64,000 nucleotides of DNA from Methylobacterium sp. WL1 (GCF_008000895.1 NZ_CP042823.1:2297001-2361000); one strand, 5' to 3'; shown: positions 27,933 through 38,505, counted from the stretch's first letter. The notes: a model not told the origin generated them from the sequence alone. A program made the numbers and translations.

Positions 27933-29288
27933 ATGCGGATTGCGATGATTGGGGCCGGGTATGTGGGCCTGGTGTCCGGGGCCTGCCTGGCCGATTTCGG
28001 CCACAGCGTGGTCTGCATCGACCGCGACCCGGACAAGATCGCGAGCCTGAACGCCGGCCGCATGCCGATCTACGAGCCCGGGCTCGACGCCCTCGTCGCC
28101 GAGAACGTCCGCCAGGGCCGCCTCGCCTTCGGCTCCAGCCTGCAGGACGCCGTGGCCGAGGCCGACGCGGTGTTCATCGCGGTGGGGACCCCCTCGCGGC
28201 GCGGCGACGGCTTCGCCGACCTGTCCTTCGTGTTCGATGCCGCCCGGGAGATCGCCGGGGCGCTCTCGGGCTTCACCGTGGTGGTGACGAAGTCGACGGT
28301 CCCGGTGGGCACCGGCGACGAGGTCGAGCGCATCATCCGTGACTTGCGGCCCGAGGCGGATGTCGCCGTGGCGTCGAACCCGGAATTCCTGCGCGAGGGC
28401 GCGGCGATCTCCGACTTCAAGCGTCCGGACCGGATCGTGGTCGGCAGCGAGGATCCCCGCGCCGAGGCGGTGATGCGCGAGGTCTACCGGCCGCTCTATC
28501 TCAACGCCGCGCCGATCGTGGTGACCAGTCGCCGCACGGCGGAGCTGACCAAGTACGCCGCCAACGCATTCCTGGCCGCCAAGATCACCTTCATCAACGA
28601 GATCGCCGACCTGTGCGAGGAGGTCGGCGCCGATGTGCAGCAGGTGGCCCGCGGCATCGGCCTCGACAACCGGATCGGCAGCAAGTTCCTGCATGCCGGC
28701 CCTGGCTACGGCGGCTCGTGCTTCCCGAAGGACACGCTGGCTCTGGTCAAGACCGCCCAGGATGCCGGCACGCCGCTGCGGCTGGTCGAGACCGTGGTGG
28801 CGGTCAACGATCAGCGCAAGCGCGCCATGGCCCGCAAGGTGATCAAGGCCTGCGGCGGCAGCGTCCGGGGCAAGACCGTGTCGCTGCTCGGCCTGACCTT
28901 CAAGCCCGACACCGACGACATGCGCGAGGCGCCGTCCCTGTCGATCGTGGCCGGCCTTCAGGATGCCGGCGCCAAGGTGCGCGCCTATGACCCGGAGGGG
29001 ATGGAGCAGGCCCGGCCGCTTTTGCCGGGGGTGGACTTCGCGCAAGACGCCTACGCTTGCGCGGATGGCGCGGACGCCTTGGTGATCGTCACCGAGTGGA
29101 ACGCGTTCCGGGCGCTCGATCTCGACCGGCTGCGGCAGATCATGGCGCCGGCCGGGTCCGCGCCCGTGCTCATCGACCTGCGCAACATCTACGATCCCGA
29201 GACGGCCGAGCGCCACGGTTTCACCTATCGCGGCGTCGGACGATCCAAGGATAGCGCCAAGGATTATGCCGCTCCGGGCACGTCTTGA
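27933..29288 (+). CDS. ugd: UDP-glucose 6-dehydrogenase
   Basis: A 451-residue UDP-glucose dehydrogenase, oxidising UDP-glucose to UDP-glucuronate for surface polysaccharides. The N-terminal Rossmann motif is IAMIGAGYVGLVSGACLA. The catalytic Cys263 lies in GPGYGGSCFPKDTLAL, and KYAANAFLAAKITFINEIADLCE forms the dimer helix. GGGAGGG precedes the ATG. It is just upstream of the capsule locus and may supply its sugar precursor (inference). Confidence 0.95.
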   Translation: MRIAMIGAGYVGLVSGACLADFGHSVVCIDRDPDKIASLNAGRMPIYEPGLDALVAENVRQGRLAFGSSLQDAVAEADAVFIAVGTPSRRGDGFADLSFVFDAAREIAGALSGFTVVVTKSTVPVGTGDEVERIIRDLRPEADVAVASNPEFLREGAAISDFKRPDRIVVGSEDPRAEAVMREVYRPLYLNAAPIVVTSRRTAELTKYAANAFLAAKITFINEIADLCEEVGADVQQVARGIGLDNRIGSKFLHAGPGYGGSCFPKDTLALVKTAQDAGTPLRLVETVVAVNDQRKRAMARKVIKACGGSVRGKTVSLLGLTFKPDTDDMREAPSLSIVAGLQDAGAKVRAYDPEGMEQARPLLPGVDFAQDAYACADGADALVIVTEWNAFRALDLDRLRQIMAPAGSAPVLIDLRNIYDPETAERHGFTYRGVGRSKDSAKDYAAPGTS

Positions 29289-29657
29289 GCGTTGGCGGAC
29301 CAGCGATGAGCCGTCCCGTTGCGGTTCTAGATCTGCAGGCTGCTGCAAAGATCTCTTTGGAAAACCCTCGCGGCCCGGGTAGACGGGCTCCGTCCGCCGA
29401 CGCGCAACTGTGGCATTTCGATGGTCGCGCGACCGTCTCAACAGGCCGTCATGCCGAGCAAACTTGGCATTTCGGCCGCCGGCACTGGACTGCAGTCTGA
29501 TGAATACATGTCACAGCGCGGCGCAATCTGGCCGGGCGGGGATGACCTTGCCTGGGGGCAGGTTGGACACCGCAATGGTGCCACAGTAAGGGGTGAGACG
29601 GTACTCACTCGTCGCGAGCCGAGCCGACTTCCGATAACGAGCGTGTGCGAACCGAAC
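29289..29657. promoter_or_regulatory. rkpA upstream region with dyad
   Basis: About 370 bp before the polyketide synthase. An imperfect dyad with AGATCT ends (29329-29334 and 29349-29354) is the only clear structure. The synthase frame is open from 29421, so part of this region would be coding if an upstream ATG (29421, 29451 or 29508) is used. Confidence 0.4.
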
Positions 29658-32600
29658 GTGACACAACGTACAGACATTGCGATCGTCGGACGCGCATGCC
29701 GACTGCCCGGGGCCCCCAGCGTCGATGGGCTATGGCAACTCCTGTCCGAGGGACGCTGCGCCGTCAGCAAGGTTCCCAGTGACCGCTTCTCCCTCGACCG
29801 GTTCGCGCATCCGCGCGCCCAGGAGCGCGGGAAGAGCTACACCTGGGCCGCGGGCGTCATCGACGATATCTGGTCGTTCGACCCGGCCGTGTTCGGCATC
29901 TCGCCCCGCGAGGCCGAGCAGATGGATCCGCAGCAGCGGATGCTGCTGGAGCTGACCTGGGAAGCCCTCGAGGATGCAGGCCTGCGCCCGTCGAGCGTGG
30001 CCGGCAGCAACATCGGCGTGTTCGTCGGCGCCTCGTCGCTCGATTACGGCAACCTGCGCATCCTCGACGCGGCCTCCGGCGACGCCTACGCGGCCACCGG
30101 CAACACGCTCTCGATCATCTCGAACCGCATCTCGTATATCTTCGATCTGAAGGGCCCGAGCTTCACGGTCGACACGGCCTGCTCGTCCTCCCTCGTCGCC
30201 TTCGACAACGCCGTGCAGGCGATCCAGTCGGGCCGCGTTGACACCGCGGTCGTGGCCGGCGTCAACGTGCTGGCGAGCCCGTTCAACTTCATCTGCTTCT
30301 CCACCGCGCAGATGCTCTCGCGCACCGGCCTGTGCCAGGCGTTCTCGAAGAACGCAGACGGCTACGTGCGCTCCGAGGGTGGCGTGGTGTTCGTGCTGCA
30401 ATCGGCCGAGGCCGCGCGGCGCAACGGCGCCACCGTGCGCGCCCGGATCGTGGCCTCGGGCATCAATTCCGACGGTCGCACCACCGGCATCTCGCTGCCG
30501 TCGGGCTACGCCCAGGGTGCCCTGCTGGAGCGGGTGTACCGCGACGCGGAGATCGGCCTCGACGACCTCGCCTTCATGGAGGCGCACGGCACCGGCACCC
30601 CGGTGGGCGACCCGATCGAGGCCTCGGCCATCGGGACCAAGCTCGGGCGCGGCCGTCAGGCGCCGCTGCCGATCGGCTCGATCAAGACGAATATCGGCCA
30701 CACCGAGCCGGTTTCCGGCCTCGCCGGCCTGATGAAGGCGACGCTGGCGCTGGAGCACAATCTCGTGCCGCCCTCGCTGCACGCGGCCGAGCTGAATCCC
30801 GACATCCCGTTCGACGAGTTGAACCTCAGCGTCGTCCGCGAGGCGCTGCCGATCACCCGCGGTCCGCGCGAGCGCTACGCGGGCGTGAACTCCTTCGGCT
30901 TCGGCGGCACCAACGCGCACGTCGTGATCACCGACGGCAACGTCGGCACGCAGGCGGCGGAGGCCACCCCGGCGCCGTCCGCGCAGGTTCTGCTGCTCTC
31001 GGCCCAGACCCGCGCCGCGCTGAACGAGCTCGCCCTCGACTATGCCGAGCGGCTCGAAGCCGAGCCCGGCCGGATCGCCACGGTGGCCGCCGCGGTCGCG
31101 CACCGGCGCGAGCGCCTGCCCGCCCGCCTGGCGATCACGCTGGACGGCAAGACCGACGTGGCCGCCGCCCTGCGCGCCGTAGGCGAGGGCGAGGATGCCC
31201 AGGACGCCTTCACCGGCACCGCGGTCGACCGCGCCGCCGAGGTGGCGTTCGTCTATTCCGGCAATGGTAGCCAGTGGGCCGGCATGGGCCGCGAGGCCTA
31301 CGAGGAGAACCCGACCTTCCGGGCCGCCTTCGACCGGGTCGACACCCTGTTCCAGGCCTATGCCGACTGGTCGCTGAAGCAGGCCCTCTACGCCGAGGAC
31401 CTCGACGAGCGCCTGGCGCTCACCAGCGTCTCGCAGCCGCTGATCTTCGCCATCGAGAGCGCCTCGACGGCGGCCCTCAAGGCCAAGGGCCTGATCCCCT
31501 CTTACGTGCTCGGCCACAGCGTCGGCGAGATCGCCGCCGCCGAGGCGGCCGGCGTCCTGAGCCTCGAGGACGCGGTCCGAGTCATCTACTATCGCAGCCA
31601 CCACCAGGAGACGACGCACGGCCAGGGTACCATGGCGGTGCTGCTGATGCCGTCCGAGGAGGTCGAGGCTTTCCTCAAGGACTACCCGTCCCTCGACATC
31701 GCCGCCTACAATAGCCCGAAGGCCGTCACGGTCGCCGGGCCGGTGGCCGACATCGAGGCCGCCCTGAAGGCGCTGTCGCGCAAGCGCCGTCGCGGCCGCA
31801 AGCTCGACCTGGCCTACGCCTTCCACGGGCGCCTGATGGACCCGACCGAGAAGCCGCTGCTGCGCGATCTCGCCGGGCTGAAGGCGAAGGCCGGCACCAC
31901 CGCGATGGTCTCCACCGTCACCGGCAGCGTGCTGGAGGGCGACAATTTCGGCGCCGGCTACTGGTGGCGCAACATCCGTGAGCCGGTGCGCTTCAGCGAG
32001 GCCGTGCAGGATGCCACCCGCCGCGGCGCCCGCGTGTTCGTCGAGGTCGGCCCGCGCGCGACGCTGATGTCCCATGTCGGCGACGCGGTCGAGCCGCTCG
32101 GCATCGAGACCGCCACGGTCGGCGTCATGCACCGCAAGGCGTCGGGCGGCGACCCGATCGCCAAGGCGGTCAGCGCCGCCCTGGTCCAGGGCGCGCAGGT
32201 CGACGAATCCCTGCTCTTCGGCGACGCCCCCCGGGGCGACGTGCGCCTGCCGACCTATCCGTGGCAGCGGCGTCCGTTCCGCCTGGCCGACACCCCGGAG
32301 AGCGTCGGCGCGATGAGCGCCCGCCCCTACCACCCGCTGATCGGATCGCGGACCACCTTCGACGGCCTGGAGTGGAACGGCTTCGTCGATCCGGCCACCC
32401 TGCCCGAGCTGGAGGATCATCGGGTCGACGGCCAGGTGATCATGCCCGGCGCCGGCTTCGTCGAGATGGCGCTGGCCTGCGTCCGCGAGGCGATGCGCCA
32501 CGACGAGGTGGTGCTGGCCGATTTCGAGATCCTGTCGCCCATGGTGTTCGCCGAGGAGGCCCTGCGCGAGGTCGCGGTGCGTCTGTCGGGGACCGGCAAC

Positions 32601-35600
32601 GGCATCCAGGTCCTCAGCCGCCCGCGCCTGACCCAGACCCCCTGGCAGCTCCACGCCCAGGCCAAGATCGTCGACGGCACGTTCACGGCTCCGAAGGCGC
32701 CCGACCTGAACGGGTTCGACTTCGACACCGCCGGCGAGCAGGTCCTGTCCGGCGACGCGCTCTACGGCCGCGCCCGGGCCTCGGGCCTCGGCTTCGGCCC
32801 GAGCTTCCAGCAGGTCGCCATGAGCGCCCGGCTGGATGATACCACCATCGTGTCCGACCTGCTGCCGGCCGTGGCCGACGACCGGTTCACCCTGGTCCCG
32901 GCCCGCCTCGACGCCTGCTTCCACGGGCTGATCCTGCTGTTCGCCGACCTGCTCGGCGAGAACGCCGGCAAGGCCTACATCCCGGTGCGCTTCGGCGAGG
33001 TGCGGCTTCTGCGCCCCGGTGCGGTGATCGCCCGTTCGATCATCCGGACGCGCCGCTGCAACGAGCGCTCGATCCTGGCCGACTTCACCCTGCTCGACGC
33101 CGACGGCGCAGTGGTCGCCACGATCCGCGAGGGCCGTTTCCAGGCCCTGCGCGCCAAGGGCGGCGGCGACCTCTCGGCCTTCGCGATCTCGCAGGTGCCG
33201 GAACTCGCCACCGAGCCGACCGCGATCCCGATGGAGCGCCGGCCGAGCGTGGCCGCCCGCCTGCGTCCGCTCACCGCCGAGGCGAAGGGGCCGGCCGACG
33301 CCGCCCTGTCCCCGGGCCACCTCCTGCTGGAGGGTTGGGCGACCTCGCTGGCCTATCGTCTCGCCTCCGGGCTGGCCGAGGGCGGGACCGTCTCGGTCGC
33401 CGACCGGCGGGTGCCCGAGGCCCTGCGCCCCTGGGTGCTGAACGCGCTCTACGCCCTGGAGAGCAGCGGCCTGGCCGAACGTGCCGGCCAGAACTGGACC
33501 CTGGGCGAAGACGGCTCGGCGCTGCCGGCTCCCGACGAGATCATGCGCTGGATCGCGGGCGACCACCCGGATCTCTCCGCCGAACTGGTGCTGATTGCCG
33601 ATGTCGGCGCCATGGTCGATCGGCTGCTCGCGGGCAAGCTGACCGAGGCCCCGGCCTTGCCTCAGGGCGCGATCGACGCCTTCGTCATGCGCTCGGCCAC
33701 CGCCCGCCACACGGCCGACGTGGTCGCCGGCCTGATCGAGGCCAGCCGCGGACACCTACCGAAGGAGCGCGCCCTGCGGGTCCTGCAGGTCGGCTTCGGC
33801 CCGCTCTCCGCCCAGGCTGCGGCCTTCGCCGCCGCGGCCGAGGCCCGGCTGACCGTGTTCGAGGCGGATCGCCGGCTCGCCGAGCGTGCCCGCCTGTCGC
33901 TCACCAACGGCGCCGCCGTCGTCGAGGCTGCCGACGAACTCGCCCCCGGCAGCTTCGACCTGATCCTGGCGGCCGGCAGCCTGCATCGCGGCGACCGCGC
34001 CCTGCCGGGGCAGCTCTCCGGGGCGCTCGCCACCGGTGGCCTGCTGGTGGCCGTGGAGCCGGGCGCGTCCCTGTTCCGCGACCTCGTGTTCGGCCTCACG
34101 GGCGGCTGGTTCGAGGAGGCCGTGGGCGGCATGCCCGTCGGCCGCCTCGAGGATATCGAGGGCTGGCAGCGCACGCTCAGCGCCCACGGCCTGGTCAAGG
34201 TCGCGGTGGAGCGCGCGGCGTCGGCCAACGGCGACGACCTGCTGCTGGTCGCCGAGGCCCCGGTGCGTCCGGGCCCCGCCCCGGCGCAGAGCTTCGCCTT
34301 CGTGATCGGCTCGGACGACGAGTTCGCGGCCGAGACGGCCTCGTCCCTGGCGACCCTGCTGGTCGCGGGCGGCGTGCACGTCTCGATCATCCTCGACTCC
34401 GAGACGTCGCTGATGGAGCTGGAGAAGGAGACCCCCGACACGGTGGTGTTCCTGGCCGGCGCCTTCACCCGCGGCGGCGAGGCGTCCGAGCGGCTGCGCG
34501 ACCGCTGCCTCAGCCTGAAGCGCTGCACGGAGCATCTCGGTGCCCGCCAGACCCGCCTGTGGGTCGTGGCGCCGGGCGCGACCCGCGACCGCGGCGGCCA
34601 GACCACCAACATCGAGGCCGGCGTGTGGGCGTTCTCCCGGACGCTCGCCAACGAGGCGCCGAACCTCGACGTGCGCCGCATCGACCTCTCGCCCGAGATG
34701 TCGTCGAAGCGGGCATCCGAGCGCCTGCGCGACCTCATCCTCTCCGGTACGCCGGAGACCGAGATCGTCCTCGACGACGAGCGGACGCAGGTCGTGCGCT
34801 TCCATGCCGGCCGGCCGAAGCACCGGGATCCGGCGGATGCCGTCCCGGCCGAGGCCGCGCGCCTGGAGCGCAGCAACACCGGCGGCCTCAACGAGATGGT
34901 TTGGGGTCCGGCCGAGCGCCGCACCCCCGGCAAGGGTGAGATCGAGATCGCGGTCGAGGCCACCGGCCTGAACTTCCGCGACGTCCTATGGGCGCTCTCG
35001 ATGCTGCCCGAGGAGATCCTGGAGGACGGCTTCGCCGGCCCCCGCCTTGGCCTCGAATGCGCCGGCCGCGTCACCGCCGTCGGCCCCGGCGTGAAGGGCG
35101 TCAAGGCCGGCGACCCGGTCGTCGCCTTCGCCCAATCGGGCTTCGCCACCCACATCGTGGTGCCCGAGATCGTCGTCGCGCCGAGTCCGCAGGGCCTGGA
35201 CCCGATGGCGGCCGCGACCGTCCCGGTGGCGTTCCTGACCGCCTATTACGGCCTCGTCTCCTGCGCCCGGATGCGGCGCGGCGAGTGGGTGCTGGTCCAT
35301 GGCGGCGCGGGCGGCGTCGGCCTTGCCGCGCTGCAGATCGCCAAGCTGAAGGGCGCGCGGGTCATCGCCACCGCCGGCTCCCGCGAGAAGCGGGCCCTGG
35401 TGAAGGCGCTGGGCGCCGAGCACGTGCTCGATTCCCGCTCCCTCGCCTTCGTGGACGAGATCCGGGCGATCACCGGCGACGGCGTCGACATCGTGCTGAA
35501 CAGCCTGTTCGGCGAGGCGATGGAGCGCTCGCTCAACGCCCTCCGGCCGTTCGGCCGCTTCGTCGAGCTGGGCAAGCGCGACTACGTCGCCAACACCCAT

Positions 35601-37103
35601 ATCGGCCTGCGTCCGTTCCGGCGGAACCTCAGCTACTTCGGCGTCGACCTGGATCAAGTGATCCAGCACCAGGGCGACGACGGCGCGCGGATGTTCCGGG
35701 AGGTCATGGCCCTGTTCAACGACGGCGGCCTCAAGCCCCTGCCCTACCAGCCGTTCACGGCGGCCGAGACCTCCGACGCGTTCCGGCTGATGCAGCAATC
35801 GGGTCACATCGGTAAGATCGTGATCAGCCCGCCCAAGGCCGGCACGATCATCAAGGAGACCAAGCGGCCGTTCACGGTCTCGGAGACCGGCGTCCACCTC
35901 GTGACCGGCGGCCTCGGCGGCTTCGGCCTGGAGGCGGCCCGCTGGCTCGTCGACAAGGGCGCCCGGCACCTCGTTCTCGCCGGCCGCAAGGGCGCGACCA
36001 CCGATGAGGCCAAGGCGATCGTCGCCGAACTCGCCGGGCGCGGCGTCAAGGTCGAGGCCAAGGCCGTCGACATCACCAGCCGTTCGGCGGTGGATCGCCT
36101 GATCGTGGAGATCGAGCAGGGTGGAAAGACGCTCGCGGGCGTTCTCCACGCCGCGGCGGTGCTTCAGGACGGCCTGATCGCCAACATCGACGCGGCGGCG
36201 CTGGACGCCGTGATCGGCCCGAAGGTGGTCGGCGCCCAGCACCTGGACGCCGCCACCCGGGACCGCAGCCTCGACTACTTCGTGATGTTCTCGTCGGCGA
36301 CGACGTTCATCGGCAACCCCGGCCAGGGCTCCTACGTCGCCGCCAACGGCTTCATGGAAGGCCTGGCCCGGCAGCGCCGTCGTCGCGGCCTGCCCGCGCT
36401 GGCGGTGGCCTGGGGCGCGATCGGCGATGTCGGCATGCTCGCCCGCAACAAGGCGGTCATGGAAGGCCTCGCCGGCCGTGTCGGCGTCACCCCGATGGAG
36501 GCGCGACGCTGCCTCGAGCTGATGGCGGACGCCTTGGAAAGCCAGGGGACCTCGCCGGACGAGGCGGTGATCGCCATCGCGGCGATGCATTGGGGCAAGG
36601 CGCGCGAGCGGCTCGCCACGATGCGCTCGCCGAGCTACGCCGGTCTCGGGTCGGATCAGCAGGCGGAGGCCGGCGGCGTCCAGGCGATCAACATCGGCGC
36701 GCTCCTCAAGGGAGGCGACGTGGATGCGGTCCGCAAGACGGTGTCGGACGCGATCGTCGAGGACATCGCGCGCATCCTGCGCCTGCCCAAGGACGATATC
36801 AGCCGCGTGCGCCAGCTCTCCGAGATCGGCCTCGACTCACTGATGGGCGTCGAACTCGGCGCCAGCCTGCAGGAGCGCTTCGCCCTCGATGCGCCGCCCG
36901 CCGGCCTGTCGTCCGGCATGACGGTCAACGAGTTGTCGGAGTCCTTAATTCAGGCGGTTTCCGCGCCCATGGATGAAGCGGCCGGTGTCGCGATGAGCCT
37001 CGTCTCGAAGCATATCGGTGGTGAGATCGACGCGCAGATGATGGCGCCGCTCAGGGAACTCATCGAGAAGACCAACAGCGAGCTCAAAGAGACCAACTCA
37101 TGA
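29658..37103 (+). CDS. rkpA: RkpA-like reducing type I polyketide synthase
   Basis: A single-module multidomain synthase of ~2,481 residues. KS: Cys175 in DTACSSS, His310 in EAHGTGT, His348 in NIGHTEP. AT: Ser621 in GHSVGE. DH: His921 in EDHRVDGQVIMPGAGF. A degenerate methyltransferase-like region lies at ~1365-1500. ER: GGAGGVGLAALQ at ~1882. KR: VTGGLGGFGLEAA at ~2081, Tyr2226 in GSYVAANGF. ACP: Ser2394 in GLDSLMGVEL. It has a full reducing set with no thioesterase, so it probably acts iteratively to make a saturated long acyl-ACP. Layout and size match rhizobial RkpA, required for K-antigen capsule. GTG 29658 (TQRTDIAIVG) is preferred from KS alignment; in-frame ATGs lie at 29421-29508. 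It overlaps rkpG by 4 nt. Confidence 0.9.
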   Translation: MTQRTDIAIVGRACRLPGAPSVDGLWQLLSEGRCAVSKVPSDRFSLDRFAHPRAQERGKSYTWAAGVIDDIWSFDPAVFGISPREAEQMDPQQRMLLELTWEALEDAGLRPSSVAGSNIGVFVGASSLDYGNLRILDAASGDAYAATGNTLSIISNRISYIFDLKGPSFTVDTACSSSLVAFDNAVQAIQSGRVDTAVVAGVNVLASPFNFICFSTAQMLSRTGLCQAFSKNADGYVRSEGGVVFVLQSAEAARRNGATVRARIVASGINSDGRTTGISLPSGYAQGALLERVYRDAEIGLDDLAFMEAHGTGTPVGDPIEASAIGTKLGRGRQAPLPIGSIKTNIGHTEPVSGLAGLMKATLALEHNLVPPSLHAAELNPDIPFDELNLSVVREALPITRGPRERYAGVNSFGFGGTNAHVVITDGNVGTQAAEATPAPSAQVLLLSAQTRAALNELALDYAERLEAEPGRIATVAAAVAHRRERLPARLAITLDGKTDVAAALRAVGEGEDAQDAFTGTAVDRAAEVAFVYSGNGSQWAGMGREAYEENPTFRAAFDRVDTLFQAYADWSLKQALYAEDLDERLALTSVSQPLIFAIESASTAALKAKGLIPSYVLGHSVGEIAAAEAAGVLSLEDAVRVIYYRSHHQETTHGQGTMAVLLMPSEEVEAFLKDYPSLDIAAYNSPKAVTVAGPVADIEAALKALSRKRRRGRKLDLAYAFHGRLMDPTEKPLLRDLAGLKAKAGTTAMVSTVTGSVLEGDNFGAGYWWRNIREPVRFSEAVQDATRRGARVFVEVGPRATLMSHVGDAVEPLGIETATVGVMHRKASGGDPIAKAVSAALVQGAQVDESLLFGDAPRGDVRLPTYPWQRRPFRLADTPESVGAMSARPYHPLIGSRTTFDGLEWNGFVDPATLPELEDHRVDGQVIMPGAGFVEMALACVREAMRHDEVVLADFEILSPMVFAEEALREVAVRLSGTGNGIQVLSRPRLTQTPWQLHAQAKIVDGTFTAPKAPDLNGFDFDTAGEQVLSGDALYGRARASGLGFGPSFQQVAMSARLDDTTIVSDLLPAVADDRFTLVPARLDACFHGLILLFADLLGENAGKAYIPVRFGEVRLLRPGAVIARSIIRTRRCNERSILADFTLLDADGAVVATIREGRFQALRAKGGGDLSAFAISQVPELATEPTAIPMERRPSVAARLRPLTAEAKGPADAALSPGHLLLEGWATSLAYRLASGLAEGGTVSVADRRVPEALRPWVLNALYALESSGLAERAGQNWTLGEDGSALPAPDEIMRWIAGDHPDLSAELVLIADVGAMVDRLLAGKLTEAPALPQGAIDAFVMRSATARHTADVVAGLIEASRGHLPKERALRVLQVGFGPLSAQAAAFAAAAEARLTVFEADRRLAERARLSLTNGAAVVEAADELAPGSFDLILAAGSLHRGDRALPGQLSGALATGGLLVAVEPGASLFRDLVFGLTGGWFEEAVGGMPVGRLEDIEGWQRTLSAHGLVKVAVERAASANGDDLLLVAEAPVRPGPAPAQSFAFVIGSDDEFAAETASSLATLLVAGGVHVSIILDSETSLMELEKETPDTVVFLAGAFTRGGEASERLRDRCLSLKRCTEHLGARQTRLWVVAPGATRDRGGQTTNIEAGVWAFSRTLANEAPNLDVRRIDLSPEMSSKRASERLRDLILSGTPETEIVLDDERTQVVRFHAGRPKHRDPADAVPAEAARLERSNTGGLNEMVWGPAERRTPGKGEIEIAVEATGLNFRDVLWALSMLPEEILEDGFAGPRLGLECAGRVTAVGPGVKGVKAGDPVVAFAQSGFATHIVVPEIVVAPSPQGLDPMAAATVPVAFLTAYYGLVSCARMRRGEWVLVHGGAGGVGLAALQIAKLKGARVIATAGSREKRALVKALGAEHVLDSRSLAFVDEIRAITGDGVDIVLNSLFGEAMERSLNALRPFGRFVELGKRDYVANTHIGLRPFRRNLSYFGVDLDQVIQHQGDDGARMFREVMALFNDGGLKPLPYQPFTAAETSDAFRLMQQSGHIGKIVISPPKAGTIIKETKRPFTVSETGVHLVTGGLGGFGLEAARWLVDKGARHLVLAGRKGATTDEAKAIVAELAGRGVKVEAKAVDITSRSAVDRLIVEIEQGGKTLAGVLHAAAVLQDGLIANIDAAALDAVIGPKVVGAQHLDAATRDRSLDYFVMFSSATTFIGNPGQGSYVAANGFMEGLARQRRRRGLPALAVAWGAIGDVGMLARNKAVMEGLAGRVGVTPMEARRCLELMADALESQGTSPDEAVIAIAAMHWGKARERLATMRSPSYAGLGSDQQAEAGGVQAINIGALLKGGDVDAVRKTVSDAIVEDIARILRLPKDDISRVRQLSEIGLDSLMGVELGASLQERFALDAPPAGLSSGMTVNELSESLIQAVSAPMDEAAGVAMSLVSKHIGGEIDAQMMAPLRELIEKTNSELKETNS

Positions 37104-38467
37104 CCGATACGGCACGGCCTGACGGCGGGCGCGCGGCGCTCGCCGGCTTCGTGACGAACCGCCTCGGACGCGCGACGCCGCGCCCGGCGCCCGTCAAGGC
37201 GGCTTCGCCAGCCGGGCAATCGGCCGCACAGAACTTCGAGAACCTGCCGGGCTACCGCGAGCTGCAGCTGCAGCGCCAGGCGGCGCAGCTGATCGGGCTG
37301 GGCAACCCGTTCTTTCGCGTCCACGACGCGAAGGCCGGTGCGACCACGCGGATCGACCAGAAGACCTTCACCAACTTCTCGTCCTACGACTATCTCGGCC
37401 TGAACGGGCATCCCCGGGTCAGCAACGCGGCCCGGGAGGCGATCGACGCCTACGGCACCTCCGCGTCGGCGAGCCGTGTGGTGGCGGGCGAGCGGCCGGG
37501 CCATATCAGCCTCGAGCAGGCCCTGGCCAAGCACTACCGCACCGAAGGCTGCATCGTGATGGTGAGCGGCCACGCCACCAACGTCACGACCATCGGGGCG
37601 CTCCTGGAAGCCGGCGACGTGATCTTCCACGACGCGCTGTCCCACAACAGCATCGTCACCGGCGCGCAGCTCTCCGGCGCCCAGCGCCGCTCCTTCGCGC
37701 ATAACGACCTCGACGCCCTGGAGAGCCTGCTCCAGAACACCCGCCACGAGCACCGCCGGGCGCTGATCGTGGTCGAGGGCCTGTACAGCATGGACGGCGA
37801 CGCGCCGGACCTCGCGGGTCTCGTCGCGCTCAAGAAGCGCTACGATGCGTGGCTTATGGTCGACGAGGCGCACGGCCTCGGCGTCACCGGCCGCACCGGG
37901 GCGGGCCTGTTCGAGCATTGCGGCGTCGACCCGAAGGAGGTCGACCTCTGGATGGGCACGCTGTCGAAGACGCTGTCGACCTGCGGCGGCTATATCTGCG
38001 GCCCGATCGCGCTGATCGAGTACCTCAAGCACACGGCGGGCGGCTTCGTGTACAGCGTCGGCATGTCGCCGCCCCTCGCCGCCGCCGCCGAGGCGGCGCT
38101 GGCGGTGATGCATGCCGAGCCGGAGCGGGTCGAGCGCCTGCGCCAGAACGGCACGCTGTTCCTCGCCACCGCCAAGAAGCTCGGCCTCGATACCGGCTTC
38201 AGCCTCGGCCTCGCGGTGGTGCCGATCATCGTGGGCGACTCCCTCAAGGCCGTGACCCTGTCGGACCGCCTGTTCCGCCGCGGCATCAACGTGCAGCCGA
38301 TCATCCACCCGGCCGTGCCCGAGCGGGCCTCGCGCCTGCGCTTCTTCCTCACCTCCGAGCACACCGCGGACCAGATCCGCGACACCGTGAACGCGGTGGC
38401 CGAGGAGATGATGGCGATCGACAAGGGCGGCTCGCTGATCGAGCAGCTTCTGGCCAAGCGCGGCTGA
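37100..38467 (+). CDS. rkpG: RkpG-like PLP-dependent alpha-oxoamine synthase
   Basis: A 455-residue fold-type I PLP enzyme of the alpha-oxoamine synthase family (serine palmitoyltransferase, KBL, BioF), with a ~90-residue N-terminal extension. Key features are SYDYLGLNGHPRV, SASRVVAGERPGHISLE, VVEGLYSMDGD, VDEAHGLGVTG and the PLP lysine Lys290 in TLSKTLSTCGG. Members decarboxylate an amino acid and join it to an acyl thioester. Translational coupling (ATGA) to the polyketide synthase, which lacks an off-loading domain, implies that it releases the acyl-ACP as a 2-amino-3-ketone. It resembles rhizobial RkpG. The amino acid used is unknown. Confidence 0.9.
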   Translation: MTDTARPDGGRAALAGFVTNRLGRATPRPAPVKAASPAGQSAAQNFENLPGYRELQLQRQAAQLIGLGNPFFRVHDAKAGATTRIDQKTFTNFSSYDYLGLNGHPRVSNAAREAIDAYGTSASASRVVAGERPGHISLEQALAKHYRTEGCIVMVSGHATNVTTIGALLEAGDVIFHDALSHNSIVTGAQLSGAQRRSFAHNDLDALESLLQNTRHEHRRALIVVEGLYSMDGDAPDLAGLVALKKRYDAWLMVDEAHGLGVTGRTGAGLFEHCGVDPKEVDLWMGTLSKTLSTCGGYICGPIALIEYLKHTAGGFVYSVGMSPPLAAAAEAALAVMHAEPERVERLRQNGTLFLATAKKLGLDTGFSLGLAVVPIIVGDSLKAVTLSDRLFRRGINVQPIIHPAVPERASRLRFFLTSEHTADQIRDTVNAVAEEMMAIDKGGSLIEQLLAKRG

Positions 38468-38505
38468 GCATCCGGACCGCGCCGGTCACGGCGCGTTCCA
38501 CCACC

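Noticed and set aside
29730..33755. Very long minus-strand open frame opposite the polyketide synthase
   Set aside because: It is low-complexity Arg/Gly/Asp/His-rich translation antisense to a clearly conserved synthase; such mirror frames are common in high-GC DNA.
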